DNA of 64,000 bases from Alkalicella caledoniensis (GTDB lineage: Bacteria; Bacillota; Proteinivoracia; Proteinivoracales; Proteinivoracaceae), in assembly GCF_014467015.1 (NCBI RefSeq), contig NZ_CP058559.1, positions 682,001 to 746,000 on the forward strand, given 5' to 3'. The translations under genes and the position numbers were made by a program. This document shows positions 17,466 through 26,776 of the stretch, one piece after another. The notes under the pieces were generated by a model that was given only the letters and a program-made list of their open reading frames with translations, was not told the DNA's origin and did no database searches. The number at the start of each line of letters is the position of its first letter. Position 1 is the stretch's first letter.

Positions 17466-18587
17466 TTACCCCAGTAAACTTAACAGTATTCCTGCTGCCA
17501 CTGCTGACCCTATAACACCAGCCACGTTAGGACCCATGGCATGCATTAATAGGTAGTTTTCTGGGTTGGCTTTTTGACCCACCTGTTGGCTTACCCTAGC
17601 GGCCATGGGTACTGCAGATACTCCTGCAGACCCTATAATAGGGTTTATCTGACCTTTTGTTAATTTACACATAATCTTACCCATAATCACACCAAAGGCA
17701 GTACCTACAGTAAATGCAACTAGCCCAAGTAAGATAATTTTTAGTGTGTCTATGTTTAAAAACCCTTTGGCTGTGGCAGTCGCTCCCACTGATAGCCCCA
17801 AAAAAATTACAACTATGTTATTAAGTTGATTTTCCGCTGTATTTGCAAGCCTTTGGGTTACTCCACTTTCCTTTAAAAGATTCCCAAACATCAAACAGCC
17901 CACCAAAGGCAGAGATTGAGGAATTATAAATCCACAAATTAGGGCAACTGTCAGGGGAAATACAATTCGCTCTTGTTTAGACACTTCCCTAAGCTCTTGC
18001 ATCTTGATTTTTCTTTCTTCTTTACTGGTTAAAAGCTTTATGACAGGAGGTTGTATTATGGGAACCAAAGCCATATAGGAGTATGCAGCTATAGCGATTG
18101 AACCGATAAGATGGGGTGCTAAGGCGTTCGTTAGAAATATGGCAGTTGGTCCGTCAGCCCCACCGATTATCCCTATTGCTGCAGCTTCTTTAATATCAAA
18201 GCCTAAAAAGATTGAACCAATTAATGTAAAAAATATTCCGAATTGGGCCGCGGCTCCTAAAAACATAGTCTTTGGATTAGCTATCAATGGTCCGAAGTCT
18301 GTCATGGCACCTACCCCTATAAATATCAATGGTGGATATATATTTAATCTTACCCCTTGATACAAAATATACAAAAGCCCTGGGCTTTCACCATCGGCCA
18401 TCAAGTTGCTTAAGGGGAAGTTAGTTAAAAACATTCCAAAGGCAATGGGAAGAAGAAGTAGAGGCTCATATTTTTTATATATGGCCATATACATAAGTAG
18501 CAATGATATGATTAGCATGATAATCTCTTTAGAAGAAATATTTAGTAATGCTGTTTGGTTAAAAAAATCCAGTAAATGGTCTAACAC
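17466..18587 (-). CDS. mmdB: Na+-pumping decarboxylase beta subunit (OadB/MmdB)
   Basis: 373 residues, a polytopic membrane protein. It has the conserved IGGADGPTAIFLTNALAP segment, with the Asp needed for Na+ coupling, and PIIGSAGVSAVPMAARVSQ with NYLLMHAMGPNVAGVIGSA near the C-terminus. It decarboxylates carboxybiotin and exports sodium. Last gene of the twelve-gene operon, 16 bp after the biotin carrier gene. Confidence 0.95.
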   Translation of the reverse strand: MLDHLLDFFNQTALLNISSKEIIMLIISLLLMYMAIYKKYEPLLLLPIAFGMFLTNFPLSNLMADGESPGLLYILYQGVRLNIYPPLIFIGVGAMTDFGPLIANPKTMFLGAAAQFGIFFTLIGSIFLGFDIKEAAAIGIIGGADGPTAIFLTNALAPHLIGSIAIAAYSYMALVPIIQPPVIKLLTSKEERKIKMQELREVSKQERIVFPLTVALICGFIIPQSLPLVGCLMFGNLLKESGVTQRLANTAENQLNNIVVIFLGLSVGATATAKGFLNIDTLKIILLGLVAFTVGTAFGVIMGKIMCKLTKGQINPIIGSAGVSAVPMAARVSQQVGQKANPENYLLMHAMGPNVAGVIGSAVAAGILLSLLG

Positions 18588-18602
18588 ATCATCTCCCCCT
18601 AC

Positions 18603-18974
18603 CTATTCTTCAAATTCCAAGAGGGGCTGCTTTGTCTTAACAATATCACCTTCCTGTACCAGGACCTTTTTTATGGTTTTGTTGACATTTGCTGTTATTT
18701 CATTTTCCATTTTCATGGCCTCTAGAATGAATAACACATCTCCCTTATTTACTTTATCTTGGGGCTTGAATTCCACTTTTAAAATATTTCCTGCCATGGG
18801 TGCTGTAACGATGTTTTTGCTAGTATCAACTTCACTATGATTGTTTGATTCAGTGACGGGACTCTCACTGAGCATAGGTTTTTCTTGGTGTTGGCTTTCT
18901 ACAACAGCCTCATCCATCTCCTCTATTTCCACTATATACTCCTTACTATTAACCTTAACTTTGTATCTTTTCAT
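18603..18974 (-). CDS. mmdC: Biotin carrier subunit of the Na+-pumping decarboxylase
   Basis: 123 residues. The N-terminal MKRYKVKVNSKEYIVEIEE, an acidic/polar linker (about 28-52) and a biotinyl domain with the attachment Lys in LEAMKMENE (about residue 89). The carboxyl group removed by MmdA is carried on this biotin to MmdB. The short linker lacks the long Ala/Pro hinge of some homologues. Confidence 0.95.
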   Translation of the reverse strand: MKRYKVKVNSKEYIVEIEEMDEAVVESQHQEKPMLSESPVTESNNHSEVDTSKNIVTAPMAGNILKVEFKPQDKVNKGDVLFILEAMKMENEITANVNKTIKKVLVQEGDIVKTKQPLLEFEE

Positions 18975-18993
18975 TTTTACCCCCTCCCTAAAA

Positions 18994-19302
18994 CTAGTTT
19001 CTATGAAAATAACTTGCCCAACCTTTAAAATTCCACTTTGGTGATTCTAAGGATTCATTTACATATATTCTATTTACTTGAAAATTATTATGTTTAAGCT
19101 GATGGATTAGGGCTGCTGTAATAGCGGCCACCTCTTCACCTTTTTCATCTATATCTATTGGGACTAGCTCCCCATTTGAGATATCTTCATTTTTATTAAG
19201 TAGTTTCAGTAAATTTGTCAAAACGTACAGTAGTAGCAAAACACAAAACACTACGAAGAACCCAACTAAACTAATACTAACCGTTTTCGTCAACACATTC
19301 AC
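18994..19302 (-). CDS. mmdD: Decarboxylase membrane-anchor subunit (OadG/MmdD)
   Basis: 102 residues with one N-terminal membrane helix (about 8-32) and a soluble tail containing EEVAAITAALIHQLK, the OadG signature, and ending WNFKGWASYFHRN. It assembles the carboxyltransferase with the membrane beta subunit. It begins 4 bp after the mmdA stop. Confidence 0.9.
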   Translation of the reverse strand: MNVLTKTVSISLVGFFVVFCVLLLLYVLTNLLKLLNKNEDISNGELVPIDIDEKGEEVAAITAALIHQLKHNNFQVNRIYVNESLESPKWNFKGWASYFHRN

Positions 19303-19306
19303 CTAC

Positions 19307-20818
19307 CTACAAAGGGATATTGCCATGTTTTTTGGATGGTTTAGATGTTTGTTTTTTTGCTAAAAGCATTAGGGAGTTTAAAATATAGTCCCTTGTTTCA
19401 TCAGGATTGATCACTTCATCTACCATCCCTTTAGACGCAGCAACAAAGGGGTTAGCAAATTTATCTATATACTTTTTAAGTAGTTCATCTCTCTTAATTT
19501 CTTGTTCTTGTTTATTTAGGTTTTTTAGCTCTTCTTTATATAGTATATTCACTGCTCCCTTTGGTCCCATGACAGCTATTTCTGATTGTGGCCATGCGTA
19601 CACCATATCTGCCTTCAGAGCTTTACTACCCATTGCCACAAAGGAGCCCCCATAACCCTTGCGAACAACAACAGTTATTTTAGGAATTGTGGCGTCTGCG
19701 TAACTATAAAGAACTTTTGCCCCATGTCTTATAATTCCTTGGTGTTCTTGCCCCACACCAGGCAAGTACCCTGGGACATCCACAAAAGTCAAAAGGGGTA
19801 TGTTAAAGGAGTCTAAAAATCTAACAAATCTTGCTATTTTATCAGAAGAATCTATATCTAGGCAACCAGCCATAAATTTAGGTTGGTTTGCAACTACCCC
19901 TACTACATTTCCTTCCATTGTGGCGAATCCTACCACAGCGTTTTTAGCAAATCCCTTATGAATCTCCAAAAAACTTGTATCATCAACAATGGATTCAATT
20001 AACTCCACAACATCATAGCCTTGGTTGGGATTTTTGGGGACAACTGCCGATGCTTTTTTTCGTGGCCGTGTAAAACCCATTTTAGCAGGAACTTCTAAAT
20101 TATTTTGAGGAATATATCTTAGGAGTTTTTTAAGTAGATTTAACGTTGCCCGTTCATTATCTCCTACTAGGTGAGCCACTCCGCTTAAACTACTGTGAAC
20201 ATCGGCCCCCCCTAATTCTTGGAAATTCACTTTTTCCCCTGTCACTGATTTTATAACCTCCGGACCTGTTATAAACATCTGGGATGTATCCCTTGACATA
20301 AGAATAAAGTCCGTGATGGCAGGTGAATAGACAGCTCCTCCTGCACATGGACCCATAATAACAGATATTTGTGGTATCACCCCTGAGAATATTGTGTTTC
20401 TGTAAAATATTTCTCCATATCCATGCAGAGAGTCCACACCTTCTTGAATCCTTGCTCCGCCGGAGTCGTTTAATCCTATTATGGGGCAACCACTTTGTGC
20501 AGCTAGATCCATAACATTACATATTTTCTGTGCGTGCATTTTGCCAAGGGCCCCACCAGATACAGTGAAATCTTGGGCGAAGATATACACCATCTTGCTG
20601 TTTATAGTTCCGTACCCTGTTACAACCCCTTCCCCTGGCAATTCACCTAGATCAGGATTTTGGTGTGTCACAAATGTATTTAACTCCACAAAGGATTTTT
20701 TGTCTAATAGGAATTCTATTCTTTCCCGTGCTGTCATTTTTCCTTTTTGGTGTTGTTTTTCAATCCTCTTTGGCCCTCCACCTTGATGAATCTTTTCCCT
20801 AAGGTCATTTAGATCCAT
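19307..20818 (-). CDS. mmdA: Methylmalonyl-CoA decarboxylase alpha (carboxyltransferase) subunit
   Basis: About 503 residues of the acyl-CoA carboxyltransferase fold, with both crotonase-like halves: GGARIQEGVDSLHGYG and GPCAGGAVYSPAITDF in the first, VDVPGYLPGVGQEHQGIIRHGAK and RKGYGGSFVAMGSK in the second. It transfers CO2 from (S)-methylmalonyl-CoA to biotin on MmdC. Starts at 20827 (GTG), 20824 and 20818 (ATG) are possible; the last has the best spacing to GGTAGGTG. In a biosynthetic context this would be propionyl-CoA carboxylase, but no biotin carboxylase is present and OadB/OadG partners are, fixing the decarboxylase role. Confidence 0.95.
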   Translation of the reverse strand: MDLNDLREKIHQGGGPKRIEKQHQKGKMTARERIEFLLDKKSFVELNTFVTHQNPDLGELPGEGVVTGYGTINSKMVYIFAQDFTVSGGALGKMHAQKICNVMDLAAQSGCPIIGLNDSGGARIQEGVDSLHGYGEIFYRNTIFSGVIPQISVIMGPCAGGAVYSPAITDFILMSRDTSQMFITGPEVIKSVTGEKVNFQELGGADVHSSLSGVAHLVGDNERATLNLLKKLLRYIPQNNLEVPAKMGFTRPRKKASAVVPKNPNQGYDVVELIESIVDDTSFLEIHKGFAKNAVVGFATMEGNVVGVVANQPKFMAGCLDIDSSDKIARFVRFLDSFNIPLLTFVDVPGYLPGVGQEHQGIIRHGAKVLYSYADATIPKITVVVRKGYGGSFVAMGSKALKADMVYAWPQSEIAVMGPKGAVNILYKEELKNLNKQEQEIKRDELLKKYIDKFANPFVAASKGMVDEVINPDETRDYILNSLMLLAKKQTSKPSKKHGNIPL

Positions 20819-20827
20819 AGTCATCAC

Positions 20828-21229
20828 CTACCCTTGCTGACATATTTCAGTCAGGACCCCAGCTGTACTTTTTGGGTGTATAAAGGCTATTTTCTTGTTG
20901 TTTGCACCTATCTTTGGAGTCTCGTTTATCATTTCTAACCCTTGTTCTTTAAGTTCTTGTATACTGTTTTCAATGTCACTGACCTTGTATGCTATATGGT
21001 GAAAACCTGGCCCCTTTTTCTTTAAAAACTTAGCCACTGTACTATCTTCGTCAATGGGAGCTATAAGCTCAATTTTTACTGAGCCAATCTCAAAAAAGGC
21101 AGCCTTTATCCCCTGATCTTCCACTACCTCTATTTTCTTCAACTCCATCTGTAATTTATCTGAGTAAAACTCTACCATTTTGTCAAAATCATCTACAGCG
21201 ATTGCAACATGATCAATCTCCTTTAGCAA
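20828..21229 (-). CDS. mce: Methylmalonyl-CoA epimerase
   Basis: 133 residues of the glyoxalase/VOC fold. Metal ligands are visible: His7 in IDHVAIAVDD, the Glu in KIELIAP, His in GPGFHHIAYKV and the Glu in GVLTEICQQ. It interconverts (R)- and (S)-methylmalonyl-CoA between mutase and decarboxylase. The start is TTG at 21229, well placed behind GGAGGGG; the gene overlaps the end of meaB by 17 bp. Confidence 0.93.
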   Translation of the reverse strand: MLKEIDHVAIAVDDFDKMVEFYSDKLQMELKKIEVVEDQGIKAAFFEIGSVKIELIAPIDEDSTVAKFLKKKGPGFHHIAYKVSDIENSIQELKEQGLEMINETPKIGANNKKIAFIHPKSTAGVLTEICQQG

Positions 21230-22106
21230 AAATATCCCCTCCTTTAAATTTCTCCTTTATTAAATTGATGGTATCTATAATAGTATTGGAACCATCTGAT
21301 TCTACTGGTTGAAGCTCTTTTTGCAGAAATCTCTCTATTTGTTCTTTCAATATATTTATTTGATAATACTTAGCTAGCTTCTTTCTTTTGGAAACTTTGT
21401 CAGTTGAGTTTAATGTAGCTTCTATATGCTCAAATATTTCTGCTAGTGAACTGTCCCTACCCTTTTGATGTTTAACAATCCGAAGAGTCCCTCTATTACC
21501 TAAAAGATTTGTATTTCTTTTTAGCAGTGCTTCTGTTCTGTTAGAACCATGTATGTCACTTTTGTTAATAACTATAATGTCAAAATTGTTCATACTTCCA
21601 CCCTTTAGTACTTGTATACTATCACCTATGTCTGGAGATGTGATATATAAACTAGTGTCAGCAATTGTATAAATGTCTACTTCGTTTTGCCCAGACCCTA
21701 CAGTTTCTATGAATATCTTATCAAATCCCAATTTAATAAATGCCTTAATATACAATGGCGTATACAAAGATACACCACCTAAGAATCCCCTTGATGCTAC
21801 ACTTCTTATAAATAAGTTAGGGTGTAGGGGTAGATTATTAAACCTTATACGGTCACCTAAAAATGCCCCTCCCGTAATTGAGTCAGAAGGATCAATCAAT
21901 AATACAGCTATTTTTTCACCGTGGGCTAAATAGTTCTTTAACATATCTGCCAACAGGGTACTTTTCCCTGCTCCTGGAGGTCCGGTTATACCTATTACTG
22001 TACTTTTGTGAGTTACCAATTCTTCCTTATCAATTTCTAAAATTGTTCCTTGATCATCCTTTTCTATACCATTAAGAATCTTAACTAGGGGCATATATTT
22101 ATGCAT
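21213..22106 (-). CDS. meaB: MeaB/ArgK-type G-protein chaperone of methylmalonyl-CoA mutase
   Basis: 297 residues. P-loop GPPGAGKSTLL, SVASRGFLGGVS and the NKSD guanine-specificity motif (IVINKSDIHG) identify the MeaB GTPase, which protects and reloads the B12 cofactor of the mutase. It overlaps the small mutase gene by 8 bp, the usual pairing. It is slightly short compared with typical MeaB (about 310-330 residues), with a reduced N-terminus. Confidence 0.93.
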   Translation of the reverse strand: MHKYMPLVKILNGIEKDDQGTILEIDKEELVTHKSTVIGITGPPGAGKSTLLADMLKNYLAHGEKIAVLLIDPSDSITGGAFLGDRIRFNNLPLHPNLFIRSVASRGFLGGVSLYTPLYIKAFIKLGFDKIFIETVGSGQNEVDIYTIADTSLYITSPDIGDSIQVLKGGSMNNFDIIVINKSDIHGSNRTEALLKRNTNLLGNRGTLRIVKHQKGRDSSLAEIFEHIEATLNSTDKVSKRKKLAKYYQINILKEQIERFLQKELQPVESDGSNTIIDTINLIKEKFKGGDIFAKGD

Positions 22107-22488
22107 TTAATTTCCCCTTGATAAAGTCCACCATCTCTTTTATGGATGTTCCAGGGATGAATATTTTATCTAAACCTTGATCCAGTAGGTAAGGTATATC
22201 TTTTTTGGGGATTATCCCCCCTCCTACTACTAGGCATTGGTATTGGCTTTCTTGTAATAGCATCATTATCTTACTAAAGAGGTGGTTATGGGCTCCAGAT
22301 AAACAGCTTAATCCAATTACATCCACTCCTTCTTGAATGGCTGTGTTTACGATTTTTTCAGGTGTTTGCCTTATACCTGTATATACCACTTCCATGCCAT
22401 GTTCCATCAACCCCCGAGCTACAACCTTAGCTCCCCTGTCATGACCATCTAACCCAGGCTTTGCCACTAGAACTTTGATATTTGTCAT
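22099..22488 (-). CDS. Methylmalonyl-CoA mutase, cobalamin-binding chain
   Basis: 129 residues from ATG at 22488, set by GGAGGGG immediately upstream; a frame extension to 22548 overlaps the large-chain gene and is not needed. The B12 motif is LDGHDRGAKV (DxHxxG), followed by IGLSCLSGAHNH and VVGGGIIPKKD. It supplies the cofactor-binding half of a split mutase. Confidence 0.93.
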   Translation of the reverse strand: MTNIKVLVAKPGLDGHDRGAKVVARGLMEHGMEVVYTGIRQTPEKIVNTAIQEGVDVIGLSCLSGAHNHLFSKIMMLLQESQYQCLVVGGGIIPKKDIPYLLDQGLDKIFIPGTSIKEMVDFIKGKLNA

Positions 22489-22528
22489 ACTACCCCTCCT
22501 TTGACAACACTTTAAAAAGCTCAAAACC

Positions 22529-24022
22529 TTAAGGCACATACTCCCCATATACCTCTTTGAGGGTTGAGGTTATCTCCCCTATTGTGCAATATTTTTTCAC
22601 TGCCTCCAGTATTTGTGGGAAGATGTTTATATTATCAAGGCAAGCTTGTTTTAGATTTATAAGGATCTCTTTAACTTCATCTTCGTTTCTATTATTCCTT
22701 ACTTGCTGCAATTGCTCAATTTGTTCTTGGGTTCCATCTGGAAACTCACCCCCTTGTATTTCCACATCCTCTTCATTGGCAAACTTATTTAAACCAACTA
22801 CAATTTTCTCTTTGTTCTCCAATTCCAGTTGATATTTGTAGCTACTGTCTTCTATCATTTCCTGGGGAATTCCTAATTCAATTGCCTTTACAGCACCTCC
22901 TACCTCCTCAATCTTTCCTATAACTTCCTTTATTTTCTCTTCTAGTTCATCGGTCATTTTTTCTATGGCATAGCTACCACCAAAGGGATCCACTGTCTTA
23001 GTAACTCCACTTTCATAGGCTATCATCTGTTGAGTTGCTAGGGCAATCTCCACTGCTTGTTCTGATGGTAGACTTAGTGCTTCATCCATGGAATTTGTAT
23101 GAAGTGATTGGGTTCCTCCTAGTACCGCAGCTAAAGCCTGTAGGGTAACCCTCACAATATTGTAATGGGGCTTTTGTTGGGTAAGAGTAGATCCTGCTGT
23201 TTGGGTGTGAAACCTAAGCATCATGGATTTAGGGTTTTTAACTCCAAATCTTTCCTTCATGATTTTTGCCCACAACCTTCTAGCTGCTCGAAATTTCGCT
23301 ATTTCTTCTAAAAAATCTAAATGGCAATTAAAAAAGAATGAAATCCTAGGAGCAATTACATCTAGGTCTAACCCTAGTTTTTTAGCATTTTTTAGGTACT
23401 CTATGGCATTTGCGAAGGTAAGGCCAATCTCTTGCTCTGCTGTGGCGCCAGCTTCCCTTATGTGGTAGCCACTAATGCTTATTGTGTTAAACTTCGGTAC
23501 ATTTTTGCTGCAGTAGGAAAATATATCGTTGATTATTTTCACTGAAGGGCCAGGGGGGAACACATATGTTCCCCTTGCCACGTATTCCTTTAAAATATCA
23601 TTTTGTATGGTTCCACTTATTTTATCTGCTGGCACCCCTTGTTTTTCACCAACTGCTATATACATGGCCAAAAGAATCATAGCTGTACTATTTATGGTCA
23701 TTGAAGTACTTATTTTATCTAGTGGTATGCCATCTAAGAGGATTTCCATATCTGCAAGGGAGTCAATGGCTACCCCAACTTTACCAACTTCTCCGTAGCT
23801 TAATTGATCGTCTGAGTCTAAACCTAGCTGTGTGGGAAGGTCAAAGGCTACACTTAGGCCTGTTTGGCCCTTTTCTAGGAGGTATTTAAATCTTTGGTTA
23901 GTTAGTCTGGCAGATGAAAAACCTGCATACTGCCTCATTGTCCAAAGCCTTCCCTCATACATATTGGGATATATTCCCCTAGTATATGGGTATTGGCCTG
24001 GTTTACCTATCCTATCTTCCAT
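22529..24022 (-). CDS. mcmA: Methylmalonyl-CoA mutase, catalytic chain (short N-terminus)
   Basis: 497 residues of the mutase TIM barrel: [25 protein letters not shown] at the start, [54 protein letters not shown] and [10 protein letters not shown]. It converts succinyl-CoA to (R)-methylmalonyl-CoA with the cobalamin chain. The usual N-terminal segment of about 50 residues preceding the YPYTRG motif is missing; GGAGGT upstream of the ATG and the abutting korC stop show this is the real start. Whether activity is affected is unknown. Confidence 0.93.
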   Translation of the reverse strand: MEDRIGKPGQYPYTRGIYPNMYEGRLWTMRQYAGFSSARLTNQRFKYLLEKGQTGLSVAFDLPTQLGLDSDDQLSYGEVGKVGVAIDSLADMEILLDGIPLDKISTSMTINSTAMILLAMYIAVGEKQGVPADKISGTIQNDILKEYVARGTYVFPPGPSVKIINDIFSYCSKNVPKFNTISISGYHIREAGATAEQEIGLTFANAIEYLKNAKKLGLDLDVIAPRISFFFNCHLDFLEEIAKFRAARRLWAKIMKERFGVKNPKSMMLRFHTQTAGSTLTQQKPHYNIVRVTLQALAAVLGGTQSLHTNSMDEALSLPSEQAVEIALATQQMIAYESGVTKTVDPFGGSYAIEKMTDELEEKIKEVIGKIEEVGGAVKAIELGIPQEMIEDSSYKYQLELENKEKIVVGLNKFANEEDVEIQGGEFPDGTQEQIEQLQQVRNNRNEDEVKEILINLKQACLDNINIFPQILEAVKKYCTIGEITSTLKEVYGEYVP

Positions 24023-24544
24023 TTATATGACCTCCTTTCCCATACGGTATCCAATCTTAAAGGCTTCTTTGTTTTTCTCCATGGCTGCAGGTATTAAAAG
24101 CTCTAATGCTTGATAGAAATATTCTTTTTCTGCCAAGTTAAATCTTGCAGCCAAATAACCAAGTAATATGGAATTTGCAAATAACTCTGTGTCAAAATAT
24201 TGCCTACATGTCCCCCTAAATGGCACTGACTCCCCTTTTCCCCTAGCTAGCCCATCCATTAGTACTAAAGTGTTTTCTTTGATAGATCCTACGAATTTCT
24301 CATATGATGCAGTAGTTAAAAAAACTGCTATATCGGGCTTTGTTACCTTTGGGAAAGCTATATCCCTCATACTAATTATAACTTCACATTTACTAGAACC
24401 GCCCCGGGCCTCTGGTCCGTAGTTTTGAGTTTGAGTTACCTTTAACCCTTTTAGGCTTGCTGCTTTAGAGAGAATATGACCTGCAAGTATTATTCCTTGC
24501 CCTCCGGAACCGGCAATGAATAATTCCTTTCGTTTACGATTCAT
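24023..24544 (-). CDS. korC: 2-oxoacid:ferredoxin oxidoreductase gamma subunit
   Basis: 173 residues with GSGGQGIILAGHILSKAA at the N-terminus and NYGPEARGGSSKCEVIIS, both typical of the gamma domain. It completes the four-subunit enzyme with korD, korA and korB. Abuts korB and the mutase gene without a gap. Confidence 0.92.
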   Translation of the reverse strand: MNRKRKELFIAGSGGQGIILAGHILSKAASLKGLKVTQTQNYGPEARGGSSKCEVIISMRDIAFPKVTKPDIAVFLTTASYEKFVGSIKENTLVLMDGLARGKGESVPFRGTCRQYFDTELFANSILLGYLAARFNLAEKEYFYQALELLIPAAMEKNKEAFKIGYRMGKEVI

Positions 24545-25342
24545 TTATTCTTCCTCCTTTATCCCACTTATAAATCTATGGTAGGTCTCACAATATTCGG
24601 GGATGGAAGAGTTACTTTCAAATACTCCTAGGGGAATTTTATTTTCGTCCATCTTTGCAGTGCTTATATTGAACTGGGTATTATCCTTTTGCCACCTTAA
24701 CATATCTGCTGCAGTTTTAAATCCGTTTCTCCTACCGTAGAATGTTGTGCATTGGCTCAGGGCATCTATAATTGAAAATCCCTTATGCTTTAAGCCTTGA
24801 GCTAACATTTTATCTAAGTGAAAAGGGTGAGCTGACCCGGACCTTGCTACAAACGTTGCCCCAGCACCCATGGCTAATTTACACGCATCAAAATTTCTTT
24901 CTAAGTTTCCAAAAGGAGTGGTTGCTGATTTACTATCGACTGGGCTAGATGGGGAGTTTTGACCACTGGTCATACCGTACACAGAATTGTTAAATATAAT
25001 CACAGTTAAATCAATATTTCTTCTAGCAGCGTGTATTAGGTGATTTCCTCCTATGGCTAAGCTATCTCCATCGCCTGTTAAAACTATAACATTTAAGTGC
25101 GGGCTAGAAGTTTTGACACCTGTTGCAAAAGCTATGGCTCTACCATGGGTTGTGTGAAGAGTGTATAAGTCCATATAACCAGGAGCCCTAGAAGAACACC
25201 CGATTCCCGAAACAACCACAGTGTTTTTAGGATCTAGGCCTACCTCTTTAATACATCTAACTACAGAAGAAAGTATTGTACCATGACCACACCCTGGACA
25301 CCATATGTGGGGGAGTTTTTCATTCCTTAGTAATTGCTCCAT
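24545..25342 (-). CDS. korB: 2-oxoacid:ferredoxin oxidoreductase beta subunit (TPP-binding)
   Basis: 265 residues from ATG at 25342 behind GGAGG; a GTG 18 bases earlier has no ribosome site. It carries WCPGCGHG near the N-terminus and the thiamine-diphosphate motif GDGDSLAIGGNHLIHAARRNIDLTVIIFNN. With KorA it decarboxylates a 2-oxoacid and passes electrons to ferredoxin. Similarity is to 2-oxoglutarate rather than pyruvate enzymes; substrate assigned by context. Confidence 0.93.
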   Translation of the reverse strand: MEQLLRNEKLPHIWCPGCGHGTILSSVVRCIKEVGLDPKNTVVVSGIGCSSRAPGYMDLYTLHTTHGRAIAFATGVKTSSPHLNVIVLTGDGDSLAIGGNHLIHAARRNIDLTVIIFNNSVYGMTSGQNSPSSPVDSKSATTPFGNLERNFDACKLAMGAGATFVARSGSAHPFHLDKMLAQGLKHKGFSIIDALSQCTTFYGRRNGFKTAADMLRWQKDNTQFNISTAKMDENKIPLGVFESNSSIPEYCETYHRFISGIKEEE

Positions 25343-25343
25343 G

Positions 25344-26402
25344 CTAATAGCCTCCTTCACTAAGGGTCTTTACTATCTCCCAAGGTTCTATTAACTGACC
25401 ACTGGTTTTTGTTATAGACAAAATCTTCTTATGGTCAATGTATTTCTTACACTCATCGCTAATCATTCCTAAATTAAGTTCTATAAATACCACCACTTGT
25501 GCATTTCTTGAGAATTCTTGGATTTGTTTATACGGTAGGGGCCATAATGTTAGTAGGTTTAATACTGCAACTTTTTTGCCTTGTTCTTCTAGCTCTTCCA
25601 TGGCTGCCAATGCTGATCTATGACTTATGCCGTATCCCACCAATAGGATTTCATAGTCTTCATTACCCATAATCTCAATCTTGGTGAATTTCTCTGTATT
25701 TTCCTCTACTTTTTTATGCAGTCTCCAGGTTAACTCTGCAATTTTTGAATTGTTATTAGTTGCAGGAAAGCCAAACTCATCATGACTTAGTCCTGTTGTG
25801 TGAAATGGGTCTCCCTGCCCTATTATCCTATTTTGCTGCCGAGTCACCAATGGTATCTCTTTTAGTACCACGGATTCCTTTAAGTGTGCTATTGTTTCAT
25901 CTAGCAACAGTATCACAGGCATTTTAAGTTGTTCCGCTACGTTTAGGGAATGAATTGTCATTTCATAGACTTGTTGTACGCTAGAGGCTGTAAATACAAT
26001 CATTGGGTGATCACCATGGGTTCCCCATCTAGATTGCATTACATCACCTTGGGCAGGCGATGTGGGTGCACCTGTACTTGGACCTACTCGCTGAACATTA
26101 ACCACTAAAAGTGGTATTTCAGCCATTATTCCGTAGCCGATATTTTCTTGTTTTAAGGAAAACCCTGGGCCACTTGTTGCAGTCATGGATTTCACCCCAC
26201 AGGCTGAAGCACCTAAAGCTGCAGCTATGGAGGCGATTTCATCTTCCATCTGTATAAAAACCCCACCTCTTTTGGGTAGTTTTAAAGCCATATGACCTGC
26301 TATTTCTGTGGAAGGAGTTATTGGGTAACCTGCATAATATTTTACTCCTCCGTTAAGACCAGCTAATGCACAGGCTTCATTCCCTTGTAAAAAAAATCCC
26401 AT
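25344..26402 (-). CDS. korA: 2-oxoacid:ferredoxin oxidoreductase alpha subunit
   Basis: 352 residues. GNEACALAGLNGGVKYYAGYPITPSTEI and TATSGPGFSLKQENIGYG define the KorA-type alpha subunit. The later LLLDETIAHLKE segment fits 2-oxoglutarate or branched-chain oxoacid enzymes. It overlaps korD by one base. Because succinyl-CoA mutase follows in the operon, 2-oxoglutarate is the most sensible substrate. Confidence 0.93.
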   Translation of the reverse strand: MGFFLQGNEACALAGLNGGVKYYAGYPITPSTEIAGHMALKLPKRGGVFIQMEDEIASIAAALGASACGVKSMTATSGPGFSLKQENIGYGIMAEIPLLVVNVQRVGPSTGAPTSPAQGDVMQSRWGTHGDHPMIVFTASSVQQVYEMTIHSLNVAEQLKMPVILLLDETIAHLKESVVLKEIPLVTRQQNRIIGQGDPFHTTGLSHDEFGFPATNNNSKIAELTWRLHKKVEENTEKFTKIEIMGNEDYEILLVGYGISHRSALAAMEELEEQGKKVAVLNLLTLWPLPYKQIQEFSRNAQVVVFIELNLGMISDECKKYIDHKKILSITKTSGQLIEPWEIVKTLSEGGY

Positions 26403-26623
26403 TATACTACCACCCCACTGATAATTTTTTCTATTTTTATGGCAAAATCAGGACATAAGTACTGACATAACATACAGGCAGTACATTTCTCTTCAGCTAC
26501 AACTCTTGGCCTACCAATTTTTTTGTACTGGTAAACCTTTCTTGGGCAAGATGAGGAACAGATTCCACATCCCTTACATCTTTTGTAGTTGATATTGACC
26601 TTCCCCCTCTTAGGCTGAGACAC
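26402..26623 (-). CDS. korD: 2-oxoacid:ferredoxin oxidoreductase delta subunit (2[4Fe-4S] ferredoxin)
   Basis: About 73 residues with two ferredoxin motifs, CKGCGICSSSCPRKV and CTACMLCQYLCPDFA. GTG at 26623 is preferred because AGAGGTG lies eight bases upstream; GTG at 26632 overlaps that site. First gene of the operon; no convincing promoter was identified in the 95 bp upstream. Confidence 0.9.
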   Translation of the reverse strand: MSQPKRGKVNINYKRCKGCGICSSSCPRKVYQYKKIGRPRVVAEEKCTACMLCQYLCPDFAIKIEKIISGVVV

Positions 26624-26717
26624 AAGTATCACCTCTTTTGTTTTTTTCTTTCAGCGCTATATTTGTATGAGAAAAATCTCGGAAATAGAAGAAAAAAAGG
26701 GAAAAAACTACCTATAC

Positions 26718-26760
26718 AAAAAAACCTCATGAACATTTTTGCAAAAGTTCATAAGGTTTT
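26718..26760 (-). terminator. Terminator of the CofE-like gene
   Basis: Fourteen-base arms (26721-26734 with 26747-26760, one mismatch), 12-base loop, minus-strand T-run. It separates this gene from the kor-mmd operon. Confidence 0.8.
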
Positions 26761-26776
26761 TATATATTATATTTTA

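Noticed and set aside
20190-20489. A 99-codon frame within mmdA
   Set aside because: Shadow frame in the carboxyltransferase gene, Arg/Cys-rich and without a ribosome site.
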